53,560 nt of DNA from Streptomyces ipomoeae 91-03 (GCF_000317595.1 NZ_AEJC01000058.1:1-53560); one strand, 5' to 3'; shown: positions 35,301 through 43,981, numbered from the stretch's first letter. Made by a program: numbers and translations. Notes: a model not told the origin generated them from the letters alone.

Positions 35301-35379
35301 TGACCGGGCGGCGGAACAACTCGGTGCGAGCCCTGCCCGACGATCTCCTGCGAGAACGAGTGATCAATGCCCAGCGACT

Positions 35380-35490
35380 GTCCCCCGTCGCTCACGGAGA
35401 TTGAGTCCTGCTCCCAGAGGAGGAGCATCACCAGGTACTGCGGGTAGGTCAGCCCGAGCGCATCGAGCAGAGGCCGGTAGCGGGTAGTGC
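35380..35490 (-). pseudogene. MarR/OhrR-type regulator remnant
   Basis: The minus strand reads [20 protein letters not shown] then [17 protein letters not shown]. This is the second helix region of OhrR-type MarR regulators (consensus [25 protein letters not shown]). Neither the N-terminus nor the winged helix is present. It is divergent from the esterase gene, whose AT-rich promoter (AAATTAATTAG, 35495-35505) may be its former operator. Confidence 0.65.
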
Positions 35491-35607
35491 CCTCAAATTA
35501 ATTAGTTGTGTGCGACTTAACCGGGCACTGCTCTTTTGTCGTGCCACCGTTCCTGACCAGGACTACCGTCGGGAGTGCGCCTGCGGCACCCGCACCAGGA
35601 GGTCGCC

Positions 35608-36573
35608 ATGACCGACACCACCGCCCGTCCCGTTCTCGAGCCGGCCGCCCAGTCCTTCGTCGAGGCCACCGCGAACCCGCCGTACCTGTTCGACCTCGGT
35701 CCGGTCGAGGGCCGCAAGACCGTCGACGAGGTCCAGGCCGGCGCCATCGCCAAGCCGGGCGTCGACGAGGAGTGGATCACCGTCTCCGGTGGCCCCACCG
35801 GCCAGGTCCGCGCCCGCGTCGTCCGCCCCGCCGGTGCCACCGGCACCCTCCCCGTGATCATCTACATCCATGGCGCGGGCTGGGTCTTCGGCAACGCGCA
35901 CACCCATGACCGCCTGGTGCGCGAACTCGCCGTCGGCACGGGCGCGGCCGTGGTCTTCCCCGAGTACGACCTCTCGCCCGAGGCCCGCTACCCGGTCGCC
36001 ATCGAGCAGAACTACGCCGTCGCCCGCTGGATCGTCACCGACGGCGCCACGAAGGGCCTCGACGCCACCCGTATCGCCGTGGCGGGGGATTCGGTCGGCG
36101 GCAACATGAGCGCCGCGCTGACCCTGATGGCCAAGGAACGAGGAGACGTGCCGCTGGTGCAGCAGGTGCTGTTCTACCCGGTCACCGACGCGGCCTTCGA
36201 CACGCCCTCCTACCACCAGTTCGCCGAGAGCTACTTCCTGCGCCGCGACGCCATGCAGTGGTTCTGGGACCAGTACACCACCGACGAGAAGCAGCGCGCC
36301 GAGATCACCGCGAGCCCCCTGCGCGCCCCGGTCGAGCAACTGCGCGATCTGCCCCCGGCCCTCGTCATCACCGCCGAGGCCGACGTTCTGCGTGACGAGG
36401 GCGAGGCCTACGCCAACAAGCTGCGCCAGGCGGGTGTGCCCGTCACCTCGGTCCGCTACCAGGGGATCATCCACGACTTCGTGATGCTCAACGCCCTGCG
36501 TGAAACCCACGCCGCAGAGGCCGCGATCAATCAGGCGATCGCCACCCTGCGCACGGCCCTGCACGCCGACTGA
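35608..36573 (+). CDS. HSL-family alpha/beta-hydrolase (esterase)
   Basis: The 321-residue protein has the hormone-sensitive-lipase motif HGAGW (88-92), nucleophile Ser162 in GDSVGG, and Asp259 and His289 as the remaining triad. Esterases of this group hydrolyse short acyl esters in the cytoplasm. ATG with AGGAGG six bases upstream. The classic GDSAGG has Val for Ala, a tolerated change. It is divergent from a broken MarR/OhrR-type regulator, so it may now be constitutive. The 180 bp after its stop hold no recognised gene. Confidence 0.92.
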   Translation: MTDTTARPVLEPAAQSFVEATANPPYLFDLGPVEGRKTVDEVQAGAIAKPGVDEEWITVSGGPTGQVRARVVRPAGATGTLPVIIYIHGAGWVFGNAHTHDRLVRELAVGTGAAVVFPEYDLSPEARYPVAIEQNYAVARWIVTDGATKGLDATRIAVAGDSVGGNMSAALTLMAKERGDVPLVQQVLFYPVTDAAFDTPSYHQFAESYFLRRDAMQWFWDQYTTDEKQRAEITASPLRAPVEQLRDLPPALVITAEADVLRDEGEAYANKLRQAGVPVTSVRYQGIIHDFVMLNALRETHAAEAAINQAIATLRTALHAD

Positions 36574-36755
36574 CCTCTCTCACCCCGGGGAGTTCGAACG
36601 CCTGGACGGGCCGGTGGATCGGCTGCTCGGCCCACCGGACGCCGTTCACGAAGTCGGTGCCCACCCGCAACAGGTCGACTTCCTGCACCAAGCCGTCGAA
36701 GCCGCGCTGGTGGATGCCATGGAGCGCGGCAAACGCGGGTCGGTGCCGGACGTTC

Positions 36756-37394
36756 TCAGTTGGCGACCGCCAGATGCATGCGGTGATGGGCCGGCCGATC
36801 GATCTCGTCCACGACGGCGACCGCAAGGTTGGAGTGGGTGATCCCGTCGCTCCAACTGCCGTGTTCGGCAACGCGGTAGTGGCCTGAGCGCCCACCGCCG
36901 GTGAAGTTGCCGGAGGGGCTGAGGTAGAGCCAGTCCACGTCTGCCCCTTCGGTGCGTAGGATCTCCAGACCCAAGGCGTGGCTCCGGATGAACGGGCGGG
37001 TCTCGTCCGGGAAGAAGGGGGCATCGGCGAGCAGCACTCCCGCTGCGTCACGCAGGATCGCCATCGTGCCGACGATCACGAGCCGGCGTGTGCTCGACGT
37101 GCGTGCCGCGGCGAGCAGGGCGCGAGTGGAGGCGGTGTAGAAGGCATCGGAGTCGGTGCCCGGGTTGTACTGGGTCGCCGTGCTGATGATGTTGTCGTGG
37201 CCCTCTACGAGGGCCAGCACCTGCTCGGCCTCCATTATGTCGCCCGCTTCCACCCGGGCTCCGTCGGTGCGCAGTCCTGGATGTCGGGCCGGGTTGCGCA
37301 CCGCGGCGGTCACCTCATGGCCGCGTCGCAGAGCCTCCCGGACGACCAGTCGTCCTACGTTGCCACCAGCACCGAAGATCACTGTCTTGGTCAT
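36756..37394 (-). CDS. NmrA-like NAD(P)-binding oxidoreductase
   Basis: The 212-residue atypical short-chain dehydrogenase has the nucleotide motif IFGAGGNVGRLVV (residues 6-18). It continues with VEGHDNIISTA, RRLVIVGTMA and a C-terminus typical of NAD(P)H-binding NmrA/BLVRB-type proteins. ATG start. It is divergent from an HxlR regulator across 55 bp that contain a perfect palindrome. The arrangement is typical of redox or quinone-stress responses. Substrate unknown. Confidence 0.9.
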   Translation of the reverse strand: MTKTVIFGAGGNVGRLVVREALRRGHEVTAAVRNPARHPGLRTDGARVEAGDIMEAEQVLALVEGHDNIISTATQYNPGTDSDAFYTASTRALLAAARTSSTRRLVIVGTMAILRDAAGVLLADAPFFPDETRPFIRSHALGLEILRTEGADVDWLYLSPSGNFTGGGRSGHYRVAEHGSWSDGITHSNLAVAVVDEIDRPAHHRMHLAVAN

Positions 37395-37418
37395 GTCGCC
37401 GAATCTAGGCAACAGTTG

Positions 37419-37436
37419 AGTATCACGGCTGATACT
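37419..37436. promoter_or_regulatory. Perfect 18-bp palindrome, HxlR operator candidate
   Basis: AGTATCA-CGGC-TGATACT has seven-base arms around four bases. It is centred between the starts of the NmrA-like and HxlR genes, 24 and 13 bp away. A dimeric HxlR regulator bound here would block both promoters. Strong by symmetry and placement. Confidence 0.7.
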
Positions 37437-37449
37437 GCCCTGCGGTAGC

Positions 37450-37842
37450 GTGCCCCATATGACAGAACCGCTGGACCCGAACATGTTCGAGGAACTGTGT
37501 CCTTCGGATTTCGGTCCGATCCGGTTCGCGGACAAGTGGGCGCCCCTCGTCCTGCAGTGCCTGGAGCAGGGCCCCCGCCGATTTTCGGAACTGCGCGTCC
37601 CCATGCCCCGTATCACCCCGAGAATGCTCACCCGTACACTCCGCACGCTGGAGCGGGACGGGATGGTCTCCCGTACCGTCAACGAAGAGGGCGCGCTCCA
37701 GGTCCACTACGCCCTCACCCCGCTGGGCCGCAGTGCCCTTGCTGTCTTCGCAGTCGTCTCCGCCTGGACGGAGAAGCACTGGGACGACTTGCTCCGGGCT
37801 CGCGAGGCATACGACGCTGCGACAGTGATGAGCGGTACATGA
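37450..37842 (+). CDS. HxlR-family winged-helix regulator
   Basis: The 130-residue protein (127 if the ATG at 37459 is used) has the HxlR core: FADKWAPLVLQCLEQGPRRF, then TPRMLTRTLRTLERDGMVSR and HYALTPLGRSAL. The single N-terminal Cys in ELCPSDFGPI is at the place used for thiol sensing in this family. It likely represses itself and the divergent NmrA-like gene through the palindrome between them. Start choice between GTG and ATG is open. Confidence 0.9.
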   Translation: MPHMTEPLDPNMFEELCPSDFGPIRFADKWAPLVLQCLEQGPRRFSELRVPMPRITPRMLTRTLRTLERDGMVSRTVNEEGALQVHYALTPLGRSALAVFAVVSAWTEKHWDDLLRAREAYDAATVMSGT

Positions 37843-37917
37843 CTATTCCGCGGTCGGGGTACTGGGCAACTGCTGGCGACTGAGCGCTGATCGAGCCCAT
37901 GTCTGGTCAGCTGTGTG

Positions 37918-37935
37918 AAAAGAACGTTCTGTACC
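37918..37935. promoter_or_regulatory. TetR operator candidate, copy 1
   Basis: The core AGAACGTTCT (37921-37930) is a perfect 10-bp palindrome inside an 18-bp element. The element matches 16 of 18 bases with the one at 41025-41042. It lies just upstream of the TetR gene start. Confidence 0.72.
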
Positions 37936-37943
37936 ATGGGTGT

Positions 37944-38525
37944 GTGTCGAACCTTGTGACTGCATCAGGACGTCGGCCGACGGCGCGGGAGCGGCTGCTG
38001 AGCACGGCGAGCCGGCTCTTTTACACCGAGGGCATCCGGGCGGTCGGTGTCGACCGCATCATGGCTGAGGCGGAGATCGCCCGCGGCACGTTCTATCGGC
38101 ACTTCGAAGGCAAGGACGACCTGGTGCGGGCCTACCTCGAGGCGAGGGACCAGGGCATTCGCGACCGTGTGGGTGCGGTCAGGGAAGAGATCGCCGACCC
38201 CTCTGTCTTCCTTCAGGCCATGGCGCGCGGAATCGGGGAAGAACTGTGCGGCGCGGGCTTCCGCGGATGCCCGTTCATCAACGCGGCCGCCGAGTACCCG
38301 GAGCGCGACAGCGTCGTCCATCAGGCGGTACTGACGCACCGGGCCTGGTTCCATCAGATCCTCCAGGACGCCTTCGAGCAAACGGGTGCGCCTGACCCCG
38401 CACGCTCAGCCGATGCCATGGTGGCCATGCGTGACGGAGCAATGGTCGCCGGCTACCTGAGCGATCCGCAGAAGGCCAAGGACACCCTCGTGCACGGCGT
38501 CACTGCTCTCCTGGCCGCACCCTGA
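37944..38525 (+). CDS. TetR-family regulator of the adjacent hydrolase operon
   Basis: The 193-residue protein starts at GTG 37944; an ATG 15 codons earlier would place the operator inside the gene and is less likely. The HTH (IRAVGVDRIMAEAEIARGTF) lies near residues 32-52, and the C-terminal half contains GFRGCPFINAAAEYP, typical of TetR_C of the YcdC/SCO-type group. The operator upstream is repeated before the alpha/beta-hydrolase operon about 3 kb away, giving a small regulon. Two Cys residues in the ligand half could sense electrophiles. Confidence 0.9.
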   Translation: MSNLVTASGRRPTARERLLSTASRLFYTEGIRAVGVDRIMAEAEIARGTFYRHFEGKDDLVRAYLEARDQGIRDRVGAVREEIADPSVFLQAMARGIGEELCGAGFRGCPFINAAAEYPERDSVVHQAVLTHRAWFHQILQDAFEQTGAPDPARSADAMVAMRDGAMVAGYLSDPQKAKDTLVHGVTALLAAP

Positions 38526-38589
38526 CCGACTGGTTCGATCGGCAACGCCGAGCGCGGCCGGCCAGAGTCGGTCCGCAGAGGCCGCGCCG

Positions 38590-38900
38590 CTTGACCAGCC
38601 CGCCGCCACGCGCTGGTCGACCATCCCCGCCAACAGGCGACCGGCCCGGGCCGGTACGGCTCTCCGGTCACACAACTCGTCGACCGCGGAGCAGCCGAAG
38701 CCGGACGCCTTGAGCTCCAGTTTGAGCCAGTACCTCCAGCCGAGGCGACAGCGCACCACCTCGTCGGCCTGCCGGTCGGTGAAGCTGCGCGGGCGACAGC
38801 CCGCGGCGTCCGTTCGCCGGATACCGTCGGCGAAGTCCTCGTCCGTGAACAGGCCATCCAGCCGGTCCCGCCCGCATCGCCGCCGTGCCGCGCGGACTGT
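38590..38900 (-). mobile_element. IS1182-family transposase N-terminal remnant
   Basis: The minus strand reads RDRLDGLFTDEDFADGIRRT, FTDRQADEVVRCRLGWRYWL and KLELKASGFGCSAVDELC. This follows the IS1182 pattern (LTDRQAAxAVRxRIDWKYxLGLEL...GFDxSVLxEFR). A piece between the first two segments is deleted, and the catalytic domain is absent. No terminal repeats were found. The 310 bp after it, to 39212, contain only a short tandem duplication and no recognised gene. Confidence 0.65.
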
Positions 38901-38926
38901 TCGCTCGCCATCCGCACCGTCAACGG

Positions 38927-38964
38927 TGGAATCAACCGGCGCGGGATGGAATCAACCGGCGCGG
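38927..38964. repeat. Tandem duplication, 20-bp period
   Basis: TGGAATCAACCGGCGCGG occurs twice in direct tandem with a 20-bp period (38927-38944 and 38947-38964). It lies next to the IS1182 remnant and may mark replication slippage or imprecise element loss. Confidence 0.8.
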
Positions 38965-39212
38965 CGGAGAGGCATCGCCATCGTGGCCGTTCCTCCGATC
39001 GTCGAATCCACCTCGCTCAAAGCGGCACGCCAAAGCGGCGCTGGAGCCGGGGCAGACCCGGGCAGCAACACGTGGCACTGCGAGCACAGCCCCAGCCCTG
39101 TAGCCGACTGGCAAACGGTGCTCACTACGGATGGGCGGTTCTCGGACGCTCAAGGACGTCCGGCCCCCGCCCGTTCAGCAGGGGGCGGAGGCCGGTGGTG
39201 GAGGAGGCCGGT

Positions 39213-40061
39213 TCACTTGGTGGTGGCGGCCTTCTCCACGATCCTCGTCACGGCGCCCGGGTCGGTCAGCGGGACGGCGTGCGGGGCGTCGATCTTGGTG
39301 GTGTGCGCGTTGGCCCGCGATGCCATGAACTGCTGGGCGGCAGCGGGGATGGTGTGGTCGTCACCGGCGACGAGGTACCAGGAGGGGATCGTCTTCCAGG
39401 CCGGAGTGCCGGAGGGCTCCCCGAAAGCCTGCGCGGTGGCGGGCCGCTGGGTGGCGGCCAGTTCCGCGGCCCTGGCCTTGCTGAGCTTGTTGCTGAGGAA
39501 CACGTCGCGGAACTTGTCGGCCTTCAGATACAGGTCGATGCCCGGGGTGCCGTTCGACTGGGTGAAGGGGACGGCGTTCAGCGCGGTGGGCACGGGCGCC
39601 TTGGGGTTGTCGCTGAGGTGGCTGCCGGGGAACTTGGAGTTGAGGGCCAGGGCGCTCTCACCCTTGTCCGGGGCGAAGGCGGCGATGTACACGAGCGCCT
39701 TGACGTTCGGGTTGCCGTTGGCGGCGTTGGTGATGACGGCGCCGCCGTAGGAGTGACCTGCCAGGATGATCGGGCCGTGGATCGTCTTGAGGTAGTCGGC
39801 CAGATAGGTGGCGTCGCTGCTGAGGCCGCGCAGCGGATTCGCGGGGGCGGCGACCCGGTAGCCGTCGGCCTGCAGACGCTTGACGACGCCGCTCCAGCCC
39901 GCCGCATCGGACCAGGCGCCATGCACGAGGACGATCGTCGGCTTGTCGCCGGAGCGGGTGTCGTCGTCGGGGTCGGCCGAAGCGATCGTGGTGAGGCCTG
40001 CGGCGAGGGCGACGACGGCTGTACCGAGGGCGGCGAGACGGACCGGGCGGTTGTTGAGCAT
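39213..40061 (-). CDS. Secreted alpha/beta-hydrolase
   Basis: The 282-residue protein has a Sec signal (residues 1-29, ending ASA). An alpha/beta-hydrolase domain follows with HGAW (47-50), nucleophile Ser104 in GHSYGG, and late Asp (AGDDHTIP) and His (APHAVPL) candidates. It resembles the EstC/pyrethroid hydrolase-like group acting on small esters. It lies 132 nt downstream of a second hydrolase on the same strand and is probably in the same TetR-controlled unit. Confidence 0.92.
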   Translation of the reverse strand: MLNNRPVRLAALGTAVVALAAGLTTIASADPDDDTRSGDKPTIVLVHGAWSDAAGWSGVVKRLQADGYRVAAPANPLRGLSSDATYLADYLKTIHGPIILAGHSYGGAVITNAANGNPNVKALVYIAAFAPDKGESALALNSKFPGSHLSDNPKAPVPTALNAVPFTQSNGTPGIDLYLKADKFRDVFLSNKLSKARAAELAATQRPATAQAFGEPSGTPAWKTIPSWYLVAGDDHTIPAAAQQFMASRANAHTTKIDAPHAVPLTDPGAVTRIVEKAATTK

Positions 40062-40193
40062 CGTGCGTTTCCTTGTGCTGTGAGGTGACGGACAGACGGA
40101 TCCGCTGTCCGTGGGGATGGGCGTGGGGCGGCACCGGTCAAGTAGTGGAGCCGCCCCGGGCGGCCTTGGGGACTGCGTCGGCGGACGGTGCTG

Positions 40194-41009
40194 TCAGACG
40201 CGGCTGAGGTCGTGGTGGGCTGCCCAGCTGAGGGCGTAGTCGGCGACCTCTTCCCATCCGTCCTGGCCGAGGGTGAAGTGGGAGCGGCCGGGGAACTCCT
40301 GGTAATCGGTGATGGCCGGGGACTTGCGGTACAGGCGCCAGTTGGCCTTGTTCACCTTCGCCGGCACGATGTGGTCGGCCCCGCCCGCGATGAACAGCAG
40401 GGGAGCGCGCCGCCCGTTGCGGAAGTCGACCTTCGTCGCGGCGCGGGGGTTGAAGTTGGCGAGTGCGCCCTGGAAGAGCACGCGGGCCGATCCGGGCACC
40501 TGGTAGCGCTCGTAGACGGCGGCGGACTCCTGCTCGCTGAGCGTGTTGGTGAAGCTGTAGTGGAACTGCTTCGGGGTCAGGGCGATGGCCTTGTTCTTGT
40601 TGGCGGGGTTGCCGATCACCGGCCAGACCGACTTCACCGTGGAGTACGGCTGCGGCAGGACCCCTTTGACGGGGGCCGAGCCGATGGCGACGCCGGCACG
40701 GCCCAGGCCCCGGTCCAGCAGCACCTGCGTGATGGCCCCGCCGAAGGAGTGCCCGATGATGATGGGCTGCTCGTCCAGGCCGCGGATGACCTCCTCGTAA
40801 TGGGCGATCACCTCGCGCAGGCCCACCCCCGCGACGCGGGAGGGGTCACGCCGAATCTCTTCGACCTCGCCGTCGAGGCCCGGCCAGGCGGGGGCGATGA
40901 CCCGGTAGCCCTGCGCCTGGTAGCGGTCGATCCATTTCTCCCAACTGCGCGGGGTCATCCAGAGCCCGTGGATCAGTACGACGGTGCGGGCGGGCGAGGT
41001 GTCAGTCAC
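40194..41009 (-). CDS. Alpha/beta-hydrolase, TetR-controlled
   Basis: The 271-residue cytoplasmic hydrolase has an HGLWM oxyanion segment (14-18), nucleophile Ser88 in GHSFGG, GGADHIVPA with Asp and GRSHFTL with His. No signal peptide. GTG start with GGAG upstream. Its promoter holds the second copy of the 18-bp TetR operator 16 bp before the start codon, so it is the most probable target of the TetR protein at 37944. With the secreted hydrolase downstream it suggests uptake or detoxification of an ester. Confidence 0.92.
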   Translation of the reverse strand: MTDTSPARTVVLIHGLWMTPRSWEKWIDRYQAQGYRVIAPAWPGLDGEVEEIRRDPSRVAGVGLREVIAHYEEVIRGLDEQPIIIGHSFGGAITQVLLDRGLGRAGVAIGSAPVKGVLPQPYSTVKSVWPVIGNPANKNKAIALTPKQFHYSFTNTLSEQESAAVYERYQVPGSARVLFQGALANFNPRAATKVDFRNGRRAPLLFIAGGADHIVPAKVNKANWRLYRKSPAITDYQEFPGRSHFTLGQDGWEEVADYALSWAAHHDLSRV

Positions 41010-41024
41010 CTGAACTCCAGAATG

Positions 41025-41042
41025 AATAGAACGTTCTGTTCA
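41025..41042. promoter_or_regulatory. TetR operator candidate, copy 2
   Basis: GAATAGAACGTTCTGTTC is a near-perfect palindrome (16 of 18 positions symmetrical) and matches the element at 37918-37935 in 16 of 18 bases. It sits directly upstream of the hydrolase gene. Confidence 0.72.
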
Positions 41043-41309
41043 CTCCAAAGTAGGTCGGGATCGATGCCCGGTCAAGCGCGGCAGAGGACGACTTCGTCGC
41101 ATCTCGACCGCAGACGCCGTCGTGGCGGCCTCGGCGACCGCTGTTGGCCTGACGGACTGGCCGTGCGGCGACGGGCCTTTCGCGAGCACATCCGGACGCA
41201 GGTCGCCGAGTCGTTCGCGCCGAGAACGACATGCCGCGACCGCGAACCCTGAGGGCATCTGGTCACCGCTGTGATGCGGCATCACGTTGGCAAGGTCGTT
41301 CGGCGAGGG

Positions 41310-43373
41310 TCAGCCGAACATGCTCTCCGGAGTGCCGTCCCCGTCCGAAAGGTTCTGCTCCGCCCAGATGATCTTGCCGGTCGTTGTGTAACGGGTGCCC
41401 CAGCGGTGGGTGAACTGCGCGACGAGGAACAGACCACGGCCGCCTTCGTCCGTGGTGCGGGCGTGCCGCAGGCGAGGTGAGGTGCTACTGCCGTCCGAGA
41501 CCTCGCAGATCAGGACGTCCTGCCGGATCAGACGGAGGCGGATGGGCTCCGCCCCGTAGCGGATGGCGTTGGTGACCAGCTCGCTCACGACGAGCTCGGT
41601 GGTGAATGCCAGGTCGTCCAGTCCCCACGCCGCCAGTTGCGCGCCGGTCAGGTTGCGCGCGTTCGCGACCGCCGACGGTTCGGGGGGCAGGTCCCAGGAG
41701 GCGACCTGGTCCTGGCCGAGAGCGTGGGTGCGGGCGAGGAGCAGAACCACGTCGTCGGACACGGGACCGCTCAGCAAGGTCCCGACCACGTCACCGCAGA
41801 CCGCGTCCAGCGTCGGACCGGGACGGGTGAGGGCGGTGCGCAGCCGGGAGACCTCCTCGTCGACGTCCCGGTCGCCGCACTCGACGAGACCGTCGGTGTA
41901 CAGGGCGATCACCGTGCCTTCGGGCAGTTCCAGCTCCGCGGATTCGAACGGCAGCGTCCCCAGTCCCAGGGGAGGCCCCGGCGGCAACTCAGGAAAGGTG
42001 ACGGTGCCGTCCGGCCGGACGAGGGCCGGCGGGAGGTGACCTGCGCGAGCCATCGTGCACCGCCGGCTCACCGGGTCGTAGACGGCGTACAGACACCTGG
42101 CTCCCATCGCCGCGACGGCATCCGCCTCCTCCCCGCCCCGGCTGTCCTGTTCCACGAGGCTGATGACCAGGTCGTCCAGATGAGCCAGCAGCTCGTCCGG
42201 CGGCAGGTCGAGGTCGGCGAGCGTACGCACCGCCGTACGCAGCCGTCCCATGGTGGCGGCCGCGTGAATGCCATGACCGACCACGTCACCCACGACCAGA
42301 GCGACCCGGGCACCGGACAACGGGATGATGTCGAACCAGTCACCACCCACACCGAGTGAGACGCCCGCCGGAAGGTAGCGGGATGCCACTTCCACCGCGG
42401 TTCCTCCGGTCAGCCCGTGGGGCAGGAGGCTGTGCTGCAACGCGAGGGAGGCCGTGCGCTGTGCCAGCTCCATGGACAGGACGGTGGCGCCGTGCTCCAG
42501 CGCGATCTGCTCCCGCTCCCCGGCCGTCCCGGCGGGGTCCATCAGCACGAGTACGCCGAGTACGTCGGCGCCTGGGCTGGCGACGGCCATGAGCCTGTCG
42601 CCCTCTCTGACCGGCCGGCCCTCCCGCAGGGCCTGGCGCAGTATCCGGTCGCGCCGACTCCGGGGATCCTTCGGATACGGCTCCGGACGGCCCGGCCCCG
42701 CCCAGGCCCGCAGATTTCCGTGGCGGTCCTCGACGGCGACGGGGCGGCCGGTGAGCTCGTGCACGGCGCGGGCGATCCCTTCCTGCCCCTCACCGGCCAC
42801 GGCGACCCGGGTCAGCCGTTCATGAATGCCGATGGTCCGTTCCAGCGCTGCGACTGCCTCGGCCAGCGCGGCGTTCGCGCCCCGCAGGTTCTCGGCCGTC
42901 GTCCGCTCCCTCGCGTGCAGCCGGACGTTCGCCAGGGCCACCCCGGTGTGCTGGACGAGCACACGAAGCAGGAACTGTACGGCCTCGGACGGTGCCTCCT
43001 CCGCGTCCACCACGCAGTAGCCGATGTGCTCCCGAAGGCAACGCAGCGGCAGTCCCCAGCCCCACGCCCGGCCAGGAACGGTGACTGCCCCGCCGGCAGG
43101 CCCCAGGCCACACAGCTGCTCCTCGACGCGGAGCCGTGTCTGTACCGAGGGAAGATGCGTGAAACGGTCCTGCCACTTCCCGCCCAGGTACACGCCCACC
43201 ATGCGGCAGGGGCTGATCGAGCGGACCGACGTCGTCGCGAGGCCGAGGATCTTTTCCTCACTGTCGCTCTCGGTCATCACCATCGAGAGCATGAGAAGCC
43301 CGCGCAGGTTCGACAGCTGATCGCGCAGCTGCACGTCCCGGGCCACTCCATCAGCGGGGCCGCCCACGGTCAC
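41310..43373 (-). CDS. SpoIIE-type PP2C phosphatase with GAF-like and HATPase domains
   Basis: The 687-residue regulator has a GAF-like domain (about 30-155) and a second sensor region (about 185-280, HERLTRVAVAGEG...LTGRPVAVEDRHG, resembling PucR-type GAF). The SpoIIE phosphatase (330-548) has GGDWFD, VVGDVVGHG, LYTDGLVE and DDVVLLLAR metal motifs. An RsbW-like HATPase (560-675) has ELVVSELVTNAIRYG and DEGGRG. It should both dephosphorylate and phosphorylate anti-sigma antagonists. The GTG start at 43373 overlaps the stop of the MEDS gene (GTGA), so translation is coupled. Confidence 0.92.
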   Translation of the reverse strand: MTVGGPADGVARDVQLRDQLSNLRGLLMLSMVMTESDSEEKILGLATTSVRSISPCRMVGVYLGGKWQDRFTHLPSVQTRLRVEEQLCGLGPAGGAVTVPGRAWGWGLPLRCLREHIGYCVVDAEEAPSEAVQFLLRVLVQHTGVALANVRLHARERTTAENLRGANAALAEAVAALERTIGIHERLTRVAVAGEGQEGIARAVHELTGRPVAVEDRHGNLRAWAGPGRPEPYPKDPRSRRDRILRQALREGRPVREGDRLMAVASPGADVLGVLVLMDPAGTAGEREQIALEHGATVLSMELAQRTASLALQHSLLPHGLTGGTAVEVASRYLPAGVSLGVGGDWFDIIPLSGARVALVVGDVVGHGIHAAATMGRLRTAVRTLADLDLPPDELLAHLDDLVISLVEQDSRGGEEADAVAAMGARCLYAVYDPVSRRCTMARAGHLPPALVRPDGTVTFPELPPGPPLGLGTLPFESAELELPEGTVIALYTDGLVECGDRDVDEEVSRLRTALTRPGPTLDAVCGDVVGTLLSGPVSDDVVLLLARTHALGQDQVASWDLPPEPSAVANARNLTGAQLAAWGLDDLAFTTELVVSELVTNAIRYGAEPIRLRLIRQDVLICEVSDGSSTSPRLRHARTTDEGGRGLFLVAQFTHRWGTRYTTTGKIIWAEQNLSDGDGTPESMFG

Positions 43374-43981
43374 TGCCTGAGGGCGTGGAACTCGTCGGGC
43401 TCGAGGTAGTAGGGGTTGTCCAACATCGCACCCCCGATGAGCATCTTGGGATGGGTCTTGAGTACGTCCACAAGGACCTCGCCGCTGAACCGGTCGAGCT
43501 CGTACAGACACACCATCGGGTTGCGCCGCACCACCTGGTTCAAGGCGGCCTCATACCCCGCCAGCGCCTCGGCCCCGGGCATCTGGCGCAGGGCCCACTC
43601 CATCTCTCCGATCATGCGGGTGAAGCCGAACCCGGCCTTCCGGGCCTCGTCGATGTTGTGCTCCCAGAAGTCCAGCACCGTCTGCGCGGAGAACGGGGCG
43701 CCGCGCAGGATGCTCTCCGCCGACGTGTACATCTTCAGCTGGTGCCGGTCCACCGCCGAGGGGATGTCGACCTCGTCGCGCAGGGCATCGAGAGCCTGCT
43801 CGGCATCGGCGCTGTCCATCGTGCCGATGCACTTGTGCTCGGCGCTGAGACCCTCACGGAGATACGGGAGCACGACTGCGTCGCGATCCGCCCGGGTCGG
43901 GTAGAACACGCAAACATGGTCGCCGGGCAAGATCTGAAGGCCGGAGGGGCCGAGGACCATCGAGTCGGAAACCATCTGCAT
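43370..43981 (-). CDS. MEDS-domain sensor protein
   Basis: The 203-residue protein has MEDS-domain features: GDHVCVFYPTRADRDAVVLP, LREGLSAEHKCIGTMD, MIGEMEWALRQMPGAEAL, and the C-terminal CLYELDRFSGEVLVDVLKTH. MEDS domains sense small hydrocarbon derivatives in methylotroph regulators, and in Streptomyces they partner with SpoIIE or anti-sigma proteins. ATG 43981 has GGAAGTGGG upstream; the longer frame lacks support. Its stop overlaps the phosphatase start, so the two form a signalling pair. Confidence 0.88.
   Translation of the reverse strand: MQMVSDSMVLGPSGLQILPGDHVCVFYPTRADRDAVVLPYLREGLSAEHKCIGTMDSADAEQALDALRDEVDIPSAVDRHQLKMYTSAESILRGAPFSAQTVLDFWEHNIDEARKAGFGFTRMIGEMEWALRQMPGAEALAGYEAALNQVVRRNPMVCLYELDRFSGEVLVDVLKTHPKMLIGGAMLDNPYYLEPDEFHALRQ

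Noticed and set aside
32533..35367. 944-codon minus-strand open frame across the fucosidase gene
   Set aside because: It is the complement of a real high-GC gene; the protein has no domain pattern and would cross the terminator and another gene.
36574..36755. Small gene between the esterase and NmrA-like genes
   Set aside because: Both strands give plausible but unassignable short peptides without start or ribosome site.
38927..38964. Start of a CRISPR-like or iteron array
   Set aside because: Only two copies, no spacers, and next to a transposase scar.
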